Assembly: GCA_001818365.1 (NCBI GenBank)
Contig: MHKK01000025.1
Location: 1-7,392 of the forward strand
DNA: 7,392 nucleotides
Direction of reading: 5' to 3'
Source: Candidatus Komeilibacteria bacterium RIFCSPHIGHO2_01_FULL_52_14
Lineage (GTDB): Bacteria > Patescibacteriota > Patescibacteriia > UBA1558 > 2-01-FULL-52-15
Shown here: in pieces, positions 1 to 5,652 of the stretch
Position numbering within the stretch: position 1 is the stretch's first letter
Layout: every line of letters starts with the position of its first letter
Notes under the pieces: model-generated
Seen by the model: only the letters and a program-made list of their open reading frames with translations
What the model was told of the DNA's origin: nothing
Database searches by the model: none
Program-made: the position numbers and the translations under genes

Positions 1-62
1 TGGTCGCACTTTGAATAATCCCAGTTAACAGTTGATCCGATCAGACACGGGAGGGCCTGAAT

Positions 63-581
63 GTGAAGGGATCACTCATCGTTGGTACACTCCCCGGTAC
101 GTTGTTGTATGGAGCAGTGGCAGAGTGGCTGTGGGTCGGTATCCAGGCAGATACCGAAAAGGGCGAGTATTATGCTGCCATTGAGATCCTCTATCCTGAG
201 GAAGCGGCTGCTGGCATGCTTGCCATCGCTCAAGCGATGGAACGGCAGAAGGAGTTCCCTGAAGTCTTCTTCAACACTGAGGACGGGACCGTAAACATCG
301 GGGTATTCTTCAGGCATAGGAACGCCAGTACCGGCCTCTTGAAGAGCCTGGCGGCTGATCATGTCCCACCGGCTTTTCTGAGCGCAATGAAGGGCAGAAC
401 GCAAGTGATGGCCGTGGGTGAAGCCGACATCTCTTCGGCAGACATTAAACCGTTTCTCGATCTCTTCACGCACAACGGATCATTCAGACTCCTGCTGGCG
501 CAGATGCAGAATGGGCAGAGGAAGTCCGTGTGGGGCGTGCAGCTCACGACGGTGCGCCAGGGAAAACCCTCCGTGGCGTGA
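63..581 (+). CDS. Hypothetical protein, 172 aa, GTG start
   Basis: I do not recognise this family. The start is taken as GTG at 63 because GGGAGGG (49-55) lies 7 nt upstream; the ATG at 61 is immediately followed by a stop in its own frame, and this frame is closed upstream at 33-35. The N-terminus (residues about 3-28) is rich in Leu, Val, Gly and Trp and could be a buried strand-helix or a weak membrane segment; there is no charged-then-hydrophobic signal peptide. The rest is an ordinary soluble mixture, with a central part rich in Phe and Val (EVFFNTEDG, VNIGVFFRHR) and a C-terminal FRLLLAQMQ helix-like stretch. The gene stands alone, followed by an inverted repeat and by the separate ychF promoter, so it is probably not co-transcribed with ychF. 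Ribosome site and length support a real gene; the function is unknown. Confidence 0.72.
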   Translation: MKGSLIVGTLPGTLLYGAVAEWLWVGIQADTEKGEYYAAIEILYPEEAAAGMLAIAQAMERQKEFPEVFFNTEDGTVNIGVFFRHRNASTGLLKSLAADHVPPAFLSAMKGRTQVMAVGEADISSADIKPFLDLFTHNGSFRLLLAQMQNGQRKSVWGVQLTTVRQGKPSVA

Positions 582-603
582 ACCTCATACGAAAGCGACC
601 TAA

Positions 604-640
604 AAAGCAGCCATGTCAAAAAAAGACCTCTGGCTGCTTT
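604..640. terminator. Inverted repeat, probable bidirectional terminator
   Basis: A perfect 10-bp stem pairs AAAGCAGCCA (604-613) with TGGCTGCTTT (631-640). The loop has a further GTC/GAC pairing (615-617 with 625-627) around seven A's. It lies 23 bases after the stop of the 172-aa gene and just before the ychF promoter. The T-tract on the plus side is short (TTTACA). Reading the minus strand, the stem is followed by TTTTTAGG, so termination is better supported in that direction. It probably insulates ychF from its upstream neighbour. Confidence 0.55.
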
Positions 641-644
641 ACAA

Positions 645-673
645 TTGACAAAGCCCCTGCCCTTCCGTACACT
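645..673 (+). promoter_or_regulatory. ychF promoter
   Basis: A perfect -35 hexamer TTGACA (645-650), a 17-bp spacer and a -10 TACACT (668-673, 4 of 6 matches to TATAAT) point at ychF. Transcription would start near 680, only a few bases before the leader hairpin at 685. The geometry is optimal for a sigma-70-type promoter. Confidence 0.75.
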
Positions 674-684
674 TTCACCGATTC

Positions 685-756
685 ACCCCGTTACTCCCCG
701 ATGCTCCAGACTTCGTATTGGAGAATTTAAGAAGGTAGTGCGGGGAGTAACGGGGT
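685..756 (+). promoter_or_regulatory. Long hairpin in the ychF 5' leader
   Basis: ACCCCGTTACTCCCCG (685-700) and CGGGGAGTAACGGGGT (741-756) are perfect 16-bp complements enclosing a 40-nt apical region, which has its own 5-bp stem (704-708 with 719-723). The predicted transcription start is just before the 5' arm and the ychF ATG (763) is 6 nt after the 3' arm. The only G-rich ribosome-site candidates (GGGGAG 742-747, GGGG 752-755) lie inside the 3' arm and would be hidden when it folds. This suggests control of translation or protection of the mRNA 5' end. I know of no named riboswitch of this shape. Folding is seen in the sequence; the regulatory role is inferred. Confidence 0.6.
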
Positions 757-762
757 TCAAAT

Positions 763-1824
763 ATGTCGTTCTCCTTAGGCATCGTGGGATTGCCGAACGT
801 CGGGAAATCGACGTTGTTTCAGGCGCTCACAAAAAAGAAAGTCGATGCCTCCAACTACCCGTTCTGCACCATCGACCCGAACGTCGGAGTCGTTGCCGTA
901 CCCGATGAGCGACTTGCACGGCTTGCCGTCCTGTCAAAATCGGAAAAGATCGTGCCGACCACCATAGAATTCGTAGATATCGCTGGCCTCGTTAAAGGCG
1001 CGTCGCAGGGCGAGGGCTTGGGTAATAAGTTCCTGAACAACATCAAGGAAGTTGACGCGATCGTCGAGGTCGTACGCACTTTCCCCGACCCGAACGTCAT
1101 TCATGTGCACGGGGAAATTAATCCCGACAGCGACAAGCAGGTCATCAATCTGGAATTGTGCATCGCCGATCTTGATGTTGCCCAAAAACGCCTGGATAGG
1201 GTGATAAGCCAGCTCAAAGGGCCGCAGAATAAAGAATTGCTTGCCGAGCGTTCGCTTTTGGAGAAAGTCGTCGAGCATCTCAAAAAGGAACAATTGCTGT
1301 ATACGCTGGAACTTTCCGACGACGAAAAAATCCTCGTCAAAACCTATCAATTCCTGACCTATAAACCGCTCATCTACGTCTATAACGTCAGCGAGGACGA
1401 GATCAAAAAACCGATGCAACTGCCGCCAAATACCGTTGCTATCTGCGCCAAACTCGAATCCGAGCTTGCGGACGTTCCGGAAACCGAACTGCCGCAATAT
1501 TTGGATGAGCTTGGATTAAAAGATACCGGGCTCAACCAGCTGATCAAAAAAAGCTACGAGTTATTGAATCTGCTGACGTTCATAACGACCGGACCGATGG
1601 AATCCAAGGCGTGGACCGTTGTCAAAGGCGCCAAAGCGCCGCAAGCGGCCGGCGTCATCCATACCGATTTTGAAAAAGGATTTATCAGAGCCGAGGTCAT
1701 CGACTGGCAAGAACTCTTGCAAGCCGGTTCGTGGACCGAGTCACGAAATCTCGGAAAATTGAGAATGGAAGGAAAAAATTACGTCATGCAAGACGGCGAT
1801 GTAGTCCACTTTCATTTTAATTAA
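763..1824 (+). CDS. ychF: Ribosome-associated P-loop ATPase YchF (OLA1 family)
   Basis: This is a near-universal cytoplasmic translation-factor NTPase of the Obg-related group, which binds ribosomes and in characterised members hydrolyses ATP in preference to GTP. Visible elements: P-loop GLPNVGKST (9-17), switch Thr at 36 in CTIDPN, Walker B/G3 DIAG (72-75) followed by GLVKGASQGEGLGN, an inserted helical/coiled region (about 125-200), the altered G4 motif NVSE (208-211) that in this family favours adenine, and a C-terminal TGS domain (about 270-353) ending in DGDVVHFHFN. The length of 353 aa is slightly below the usual 360-365. The ATG at 763 begins the expected MSFSLGIVGLPNVGKST. It is transcribed alone from the promoter at 645 through a structured leader. 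The gene end is odd: its last codons are echoed at 1876-1908 and 6479-6514, so the 3' end appears to be a recombination site. Confidence 0.97.
   Translation: MSFSLGIVGLPNVGKSTLFQALTKKKVDASNYPFCTIDPNVGVVAVPDERLARLAVLSKSEKIVPTTIEFVDIAGLVKGASQGEGLGNKFLNNIKEVDAIVEVVRTFPDPNVIHVHGEINPDSDKQVINLELCIADLDVAQKRLDRVISQLKGPQNKELLAERSLLEKVVEHLKKEQLLYTLELSDDEKILVKTYQFLTYKPLIYVYNVSEDEIKKPMQLPPNTVAICAKLESELADVPETELPQYLDELGLKDTGLNQLIKKSYELLNLLTFITTGPMESKAWTVVKGAKAPQAAGVIHTDFEKGFIRAEVIDWQELLQAGSWTESRNLGKLRMEGKNYVMQDGDVVHFHFN
1792..1824 (+). repeat. ychF 3'-end repeat, copy A (in the gene)
   Basis: These are the last codons of ychF (DGDVVHFHFN and the TAA stop). They match copy B (1876-1908) at 21 of the first 26 positions, then identically through TTTAATTAA, and copy C (6485-6514) more loosely. 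I read it as one half of an integration scar: an insertion that regenerates the end of its target gene. Confidence 0.6.
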
Positions 1825-1847
1825 GGATACGATAGCCAGCCCGGGCA

Positions 1848-1862
1848 TCGAGCTCAGCTCGA
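1848..1862. repeat. Short dyad between ychF-end copies A and B
   Basis: TCGAGCT (1848-1854) and AGCTCGA (1856-1862) form a perfect 7-bp inverted repeat around one C. It lies in the 51 bases between the two adjacent ychF-end copies. It could be a recombinase or protein half-site pair, but it could also be chance. Confidence 0.35.
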
Positions 1863-1875
1863 ATGTTGCGACGTC

Positions 1876-1908
1876 GAGGGCGACGTGGTGCATTTTCATT
1901 TTAATTAA
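1876..1908 (+). repeat. ychF 3'-end repeat, copy B
   Basis: The sequence encodes EGDVVHFHFN plus TAA, in the same reading frame as ychF and 27 codons beyond its stop. Compared with copy A, four of the five differences in the first 26 bases are synonymous (GAT/GAC, GTA/GTG, GTC/GTG, CAC/CAT) and the last 15 bases are identical. That pattern suggests a piece of a different ychF allele rather than a recent local duplication. It directly abuts the left-edge terminator of the minus-strand gene block. Confidence 0.65.
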
Positions 1909-1911
1909 AAG

Positions 1912-1951
1912 AAGGGCCCCGCACCAGAACTTGCGTTCGGTACAGGGCCTT
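1912..1951 (-). terminator. Terminator after the 116-aa gene
   Basis: A two-part hairpin: outer arms AAGG-CCC (1912-1919, one bulged G) with GGGCCTT (1945-1951), inner arms ACC-GAAC (1923-1930, one bulged A) with GTTCGGT (1935-1941), loop TTGC. On the minus strand it follows the 116-aa gene stop by about 35 bases and is followed by CTTTTAATT. On the plus strand no T-tract follows, so it serves the minus-strand block rather than ychF. Confidence 0.6.
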
Positions 1952-1985
1952 GCCTCATCCTACATCGGCGTCGAATGCCGATACT

Positions 1986-2336
1986 CTAAAACGGGACAAC
2001 GGTCACGATCTTCTGCTGGCCTTTGCGGCTGAGTGCTACGACATGCTTCACCCGGAAACGATTATCACAGATGAACCAGACGGTCCGTGCCCGTCGCTGC
2101 CGTCGAGCCATGACAGCTTCATACGGAGACGGCCGTACGGCAAGGCCCTGCTTGAAAGACAGGCTGATTGCGCTTACCACGCGACTACGTGCCTGCCACT
2201 GCCGAAGCTGATGCGCACGCGCACGAAACTGACGCCACGCGTGCACTGTTACCTCGGCTTGCCCGATACTGTCGTGTGATAGCGCCAAACCGAGCGGTGG
2301 TCGCGACATCGTAAGACGACGGTCGAGTAAGGACAT
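1986..2336 (-). CDS. Hypothetical basic protein, 116 aa
   Basis: The ATG at 2334-2336 is preceded on the minus strand by a near-perfect AAGGAGG with 6-7 nt spacing, which makes this a real gene despite its small size. The protein is strongly basic. Its N-terminal half contains VTVHAWRQFRARAHQL, and the end reads TVWFICDN...VVALSRKGQQKIVTVVPF, a strand-rich close ending in VTVVP. Small Arg-rich proteins with a HA..RFR.R-like helix and a VTV tail occur in phages and plasmids and can resemble RelE-type folds, but I cannot assign a family. It is the last gene of the minus-strand block, has its own likely promoter (2380-2408) and terminator (1912-1951), and lies just downstream of the left hairpin array. 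The plus-strand open frame opposite it (1950-2279) has no comparable ribosome site. Confidence 0.68.
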   Translation of the reverse strand: MSLLDRRLTMSRPPLGLALSHDSIGQAEVTVHAWRQFRARAHQLRQWQARSRVVSAISLSFKQGLAVRPSPYEAVMARRQRRARTVWFICDNRFRVKHVVALSRKGQQKIVTVVPF

Positions 2337-2379
2337 GGCATGCCTCCTTAGATGCTAACGAACATGTTTTGAACTGAGC

Positions 2380-2408
2380 AACCTATCATGAACAAATCAT
2401 CGTGTCAA
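2380..2408 (-). promoter_or_regulatory. Likely promoter of the 116-aa gene
   Basis: On the minus strand, TTGACA (2403-2408) is followed after 17 bases by TAGGTT (2380-2385). The -35 is perfect and the -10 is weak (3 of 6). It sits between the terminator-like hairpin at 2419-2456 and the gene's ribosome site, which is where an independent promoter would be expected. Confidence 0.45.
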
Positions 2409-2418
2409 TATAAAAAGA

Positions 2419-2456
2419 CCCAGTATCAATTCGGACGTTGCCGAAATGACACCGGG
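2419..2456 (-). terminator. Array unit U1, terminator-like hairpin
   Basis: Arms 2419-2434 and 2441-2456 pair at 13 of 16 positions around loop ACGTTG. Two of the three mismatches are A-C, which become G-U pairs in a minus-strand RNA. On that strand the stem is entered through CTTTGGGG (2457-2464) and followed by TCTTTTTATATT, the shape of an intrinsic terminator. It is the gene-proximal unit of the left array and would separate array transcription from the 116-aa gene. Confidence 0.5.
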
Positions 2457-2467
2457 CCCCAAAGTTC

Positions 2468-2485
2468 AGTGCAGCGCGCTGCACT
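2468..2485. repeat. 18-bp perfect palindrome
   Basis: AGTGCAGCGCGCTGCACT is fully self-complementary with no loop. It lies just after the first CCCCAAAG motif of the left array and is not one of the periodic hairpins. Such a loopless dyad is more typical of a dimeric protein binding site than of an RNA hairpin; no binder is known. Confidence 0.6.
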
Positions 2486-3216
2486 CAAGCTGGCCCTACT
2501 ACGGCTAGGACCGCTGAAGCATACCCAAGAGGGTTTTCGACGAGGAGTGCATGTAGCGCTCCTCGCCCCGCAGACTACCAATGACTAGCCCCGCGTGCAT
2601 AGCCCTAACGAGCTACGCCGTAGAGGGAAAGCGGCTGCCCAACGTTCTGTCAGGCGGCCCCATAGACCAACGTGGCTCGTCACGGGATACAGGAGCCTGC
2701 ACAACTCTACGGGAGCCTACCGGAGCGAAGGCAATCAGCTGGCGGTCCCGTTGCACGAGACCACCCCACAGAAAAGATCGCTGGGCACAAGGAGAGACTA
2801 GCTTGGGAAAGTACGCTTCACCAGAATGGAGTGGCGGTCCTGCTAAGCAGGACCGCCCCGAAGTCCAGTACGCATTACACTACAGGACAATACGTAACGC
2901 CACACAGGAATACCTAGCGCCGCCCGAAGGTAGTGGCCGCCCGACGTAACGTCGGGCGGCCCCGAAGAATACTACAGCTGACGGAGGGATGCGCAGCCTC
3001 AGCGTGGAGAAGTACAGAGGTTGGCGGTCTTGTTTCGCGAGACCGCCCCGCAGGTGAGCAGACTGAGGCATGCGATGGAGCAGCCTGGGGAGCCTGGGGA
3101 CATCAGATGGTGGCCTCATATCTGATTGATATGAGACCACCCCGCAGCGCGCCCGAGGACGCTTGACCATAGCAGAGTCAACCGCACGACCAAATACGCG
3201 TTATGCCAATGCCACT

Positions 3217-5013
3217 CTATAACAGCAGCTCCTTCGCCTCCTTAATGCACTGGTCGAGGGTCTGCTGACCTCGGTAGGACTCTTCCAGGTACTTCGGCAT
3301 CGCAGCGAACACGACGCGACGGAACTGCTGGGAAATGAAGAACGTCACCCCGCGGTCGCGCTCGTTGCGGATGTTCCTGCCTCGCGCCTGCATCGCCTCG
3401 ATCATGATGCGCCAGTTCCACAGGCGCCAACGCATGCTGCCGAAACGGCGCTCCTCGAACTGGGTCGCCGGGTCCATGGGACTCGGATACCCTGGCCTGA
3501 GTACGAAGATCGCTTCCGCGAGTCCTTTCGGGAGGTCTATCCCCTCACCGTAGTTCGCGCACGTGCCCAGGAGCGCATCACCTTCGCCTTCCTTGAAACG
3601 GAGAGCCGCGATGCGCGCTGGTGTGCCGTTGCCGTAGCTGATGACATCGAGCCCCTCCTCGGCCGAGATGCCCAGGAACTGCTGGCGCTCACGCTCGGAC
3701 ACGACGATCACCAGACTGCGGACTTCCTTGCGCTTGAGAGCGATCACCGCCCTGACAAGGCGGCGAATCACCCGTGCCGGTTCGCCCTTCTTGCGTTCCT
3801 TCACGGCCAGGTTCGGCGTGTCGGTTGGCAGAAAAATGCGCGTCCGGTCCTTGGGGAACTCCGACTCGAGCGAGTGGAACGCTCCCTTGATACCGGTCTC
3901 GTACCCGAAGATATCCGGATCTCCGATCGTCGCCGAGTAGGCAAGCGTGCGCGGAGACAAAAGCTTTCGGATCAGGGGCGCAACATAGTACGCTTTGATC
4001 GTGAGCCAGTACTGCACTCGCTGGTTGTCTGCGAGTTCCTTGCGGGAAGCTGCAAACGTGTAATTAAGCGGATGCCGCTCGGCCGATGGCAGTGCGAACT
4101 CGAACGAGCGATAGTACCGCCCCAGATCGTAGACCAAGGCCTCGACCCGTCGCAGTACATCGCGCTTTTCCTTGACGTCGATCGCGCCCTTCTTGATGGC
4201 GGCAACAATCCGATCACGCATTCGCTCGCTGTCGATCTTCATGAGAATGTCCATGAGCTCGCGGATCTCGTGATCTTCCAGAAGCGTTGCTGCAGCCGAC
4301 TTGGTCTTCCCGCGGACGATACGGACCATGAGCTTGCGGAACCGGTCGAGGTGCTTGACCTCAGGCGACTCGATCCCGTCCAGAAACTCGATCGCTCGCG
4401 ACAGATGCCAGTCCGTGATCTCATACGAGAGGCAGGAACGGATCGTGCTCGCGATACGGTGCGCCTCGTCCACGACAAGCCCCGCAGGCCGCTTGAACTC
4501 GCGGGAGAAGAGCTGCGTGAAGAGGTAGAACGCCGTGGTACAGACGATGATGCCGCCCTGCACCTTGGCCTGGTACTTGTGCCAGAGGTAGGGACACTTC
4601 TCGGCTCCACGTTCATGCGTCTCACCGGTCTCCTGATCCACGCGGTGAGCGCAGTCCTGCAGGAGCGAGCAGGGAATCTCATTCGCTGTAAGCTCCTGAT
4701 CAGGAAAATAGAGACAGGGATGCTCGCTTCGGCCGTAAGCCACACGCACACTCGGGTGCAGCGCCTTGATCTGTTCGACAAGGGTCTTGTTCGGGACAAT
4801 GTAGAACAGCGGTCCCTCGCCGCTATTCTCAAGCGTCCTGAGGAAGGAAAAACCAACGGCGGTCTTTCCCACTCCGGTCGGTGCCTCGAGAATGAGGTTC
4901 CTGTCGGTCTCTCCGATGACCTTTGAAACAAGGCTGAGCGCCTTTGCCTGGCCGGGCCGCATGTCCCTGTACGGGAAAGCGGCAACCAGGTCTTGATGCT
5001 TCAGATGCTTCAT
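3217..5013 (-). CDS. DinG/XPD-type superfamily 2 DNA helicase with Fe-S cysteines
   Basis: This 598-aa ATP-dependent helicase is of the XPD/DinG class, which usually moves 5' to 3' on single-stranded DNA. Motifs in order: Q-like RPGQAKAL (19-26), Walker A APTGVGKT (44-51), Ia IVPNKTLVEQ (72-81), cysteines 100, 115, 121 and 140 spaced as an iron-sulphur cluster site between motifs I and II, DEAH (182-185), SATI (360-363), motif V NYGEGIDLP (487-495) and motif VI QARGRNIR (542-549). All catalytic motifs are intact. The ATG at 5011-5013 has AGGAGG 4 nt upstream. Members act in repair, in plasmid and phage replication, and in type IV CRISPR loci (as Csf4). No Csf1, Csf3 or Cas6-like gene is visible, so a CRISPR role is not shown. 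Hairpin arrays lie on both sides. No clear promoter is seen directly upstream; TTGACA at 5210-5215 lacks a good -10. Confidence 0.9.
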   Translation of the reverse strand: MKHLKHQDLVAAFPYRDMRPGQAKALSLVSKVIGETDRNLILEAPTGVGKTAVGFSFLRTLENSGEGPLFYIVPNKTLVEQIKALHPSVRVAYGRSEHPCLYFPDQELTANEIPCSLLQDCAHRVDQETGETHERGAEKCPYLWHKYQAKVQGGIIVCTTAFYLFTQLFSREFKRPAGLVVDEAHRIASTIRSCLSYEITDWHLSRAIEFLDGIESPEVKHLDRFRKLMVRIVRGKTKSAAATLLEDHEIRELMDILMKIDSERMRDRIVAAIKKGAIDVKEKRDVLRRVEALVYDLGRYYRSFEFALPSAERHPLNYTFAASRKELADNQRVQYWLTIKAYYVAPLIRKLLSPRTLAYSATIGDPDIFGYETGIKGAFHSLESEFPKDRTRIFLPTDTPNLAVKERKKGEPARVIRRLVRAVIALKRKEVRSLVIVVSERERQQFLGISAEEGLDVISYGNGTPARIAALRFKEGEGDALLGTCANYGEGIDLPKGLAEAIFVLRPGYPSPMDPATQFEERRFGSMRWRLWNWRIMIEAMQARGRNIRNERDRGVTFFISQQFRRVVFAAMPKYLEESYRGQQTLDQCIKEAKELLL

Positions 5014-5061
5014 ACTTCCTCCTGTCGCGCCATTACAGCGGACTGAAAGGGAAGAAAACGA

Positions 5062-5090
5062 CCTAGTCCTAACGTCATATCAGAACCAGG
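5062..5090 (-). terminator. Array unit R1, terminator-like hairpin before the helicase
   Basis: Arms 5062-5073 and 5079-5090 have eight Watson-Crick pairs and four A-C oppositions. On the minus strand every one of these becomes G-U, giving a continuous 12-bp stem. On that strand it is entered through CTTTGGGG (5091-5098) and followed by GTTTTCTTCC, about 50 bases before the helicase start. It parallels unit U1, which stands in the same place before the 116-aa gene. It may be an attenuator in the helicase leader. Confidence 0.45.
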
Positions 5091-5524
5091 CCCCAAAGAT
5101 CAGGACACTGCGCCATTAGCTAGCCAGCAGCGGGATGCCAAGCCGCAGCGAACTATATGTGATCCCTATCAATTAAGACATGCGGCTAAGGCCTTACAGA
5201 TAACATATTTGTCAATGAACGAACCCGCTATCCTATCCAAAATGAGGGTCTTGGTCAAGAAAAAGACCCGCCCCGACAAACCGTCGGAACGAGCCCCGCA
5301 GAGCACTGAACACTAACTTTGATCGCTGTGCAATAACAAACGCGACTGCAGCGTAGCGGAAAGAACATTGGTTAATCCCGGACGTTGCGTCAGGGACTAA
5401 CCCCGAAGGCAACCTAGGGGTGCGAGTACGGACCGTGGTGCGCAAGCAGCTGATCGCCTAGCGCCAAGACGCATTGCGAAACGGACTCGATCAAACCCTC
5501 GGGAAGGAGGGCTGGACCCCGAAG
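5062..5524 (-). repeat. Right hairpin array, about five units of ~100 nt
   Basis: The same motif occurs at 5091 (CCCCAAAG), 5294 (CCCCGCAG), 5401 and 5517 (both CCCCGAAG), with a degenerate CCTTACAG at 5192, giving intervals of 101, 102, 107 and 116. Hairpins ahead of the motifs: 5062-5090; 5370-5402 (10-bp stem with one A-C, plus an inner GACG/CGTC stem); 5491-5516. Unit 5200-5301 has a 7-bp stem (5246-5252 with 5263-5269) followed by CCCCG at 5271, 23 bases before the CCCCGCAG at 5294. The left array shows the same 23-base doubling (2566 and 2589). A 7-bp perfect stem pairs 5141-5147 with 5181-5187. No credible gene crosses 5014-5652. Minus-strand TTGACA hexamers at 5584-5589 and 5210-5215 lack good -10 boxes. 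Confidence 0.7.
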
Positions 5525-5595
5525 TATAGCTAACTATGCCAGGCCAAGGTACGCCAGGCCTTGCAGTACGACATTAATAAGCTTGTCAAAGAAAT

Positions 5596-5628
5596 GAGGA
5601 GGGCGGAACCGAAGCTCGCGCCCCCCTC
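5596..5628 (-). terminator. Terminator after the 235-aa gene
   Basis: Arms 5596-5605 and 5619-5628 pair at 9 of 10 positions, and the one A-C mismatch becomes G-U on the minus strand. The loop can close further down to CGAA (TTCG on the minus strand). It starts 24 bases after the gene's stop and is followed on that strand by ATTTCTTTG. Its position and GC-rich stem with a T-rich tail fit intrinsic termination. Confidence 0.6.
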
Positions 5629-5652
5629 TGCAACTGCTAGGTCAGCCTGCGA

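Larger units (their letters stand above)
2419..3147 (-). repeat. Left hairpin array, eight units of ~100 nt
   Basis: This non-coding stretch holds a regular series of motif CCCC[GA][AC/T]AG at 2457, 2566, 2658, 2764, 2856, 2960, 3046 and 3140, with intervals of 109, 92, 106, 92, 104, 86 and 94. Each motif is directly preceded by a hairpin: 2419-2456, 2541-2565, 2633-2659, 2741-2765, 2833-2857 (perfect 11 bp, loop TAA), 2935-2961 (perfect 12 bp, loop TAA), 3023-3047 and 3109-3141 (14 bp, one mismatch). The first two C's of the motif usually belong to the stem. Several stems share GGYGGYC/GRCCRCC at the base, while upper stems and loops differ. The roughly 50-65 bases between hairpins are unique. 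The open frames that cross it lack convincing ribosome sites and run through the hairpins. It looks like neither CRISPR (no identical repeat), tRNAs, nor integron attC. Minus is chosen because most mismatches become G-U there. Confidence 0.8.

Noticed and set aside
1..18. End of an upstream gene (WSHFE then TAA)
   Set aside because: Only five codons are visible, so it cannot be distinguished from chance.
1950..2279. 109-codon plus-strand frame opposite the 116-aa gene
   Set aside because: TTG start without a ribosome site, while the minus-strand frame has AAGGAGG at ideal spacing.
2581..2949. Open frame of 122 codons in the left gap
   Set aside because: It crosses several perfect hairpins, lacks a ribosome site and has an unnatural composition; the DNA is better explained by the hairpin array.
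2419..3147. CRISPR array
   Set aside because: Repeats are not identical; only 8 nt and a structural feature recur, and no cas1/cas2 or Cas6-like gene is present.
2419..3147. tRNA cluster, suggested by the ~100-nt period
   Set aside because: No GGTTCRANYCC T-arm, anticodon arm or acceptor pairing in the units.
2880..3170. Open frame of 96 codons on the minus strand in the left gap
   Set aside because: No ribosome site, and it runs through three array hairpins; GC-rich sequence keeps frames open by chance.
4480..4487. CCCCGCAG inside the helicase gene
   Set aside because: No hairpin before it and not in phase with either array; it is explained by coding for Pro-Ala-Gly in GC-rich DNA.
3874..4926. 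350-codon frame opposite the helicase
   Set aside because: It is antisense to a gene with all helicase motifs; codon constraint and GC bias of the helicase explain the open frame.
2419..5524. Integron attC sites
   Set aside because: No GTTRRRY/RYYYAAC core pair, cassettes carry no genes and no integron integrase is seen.
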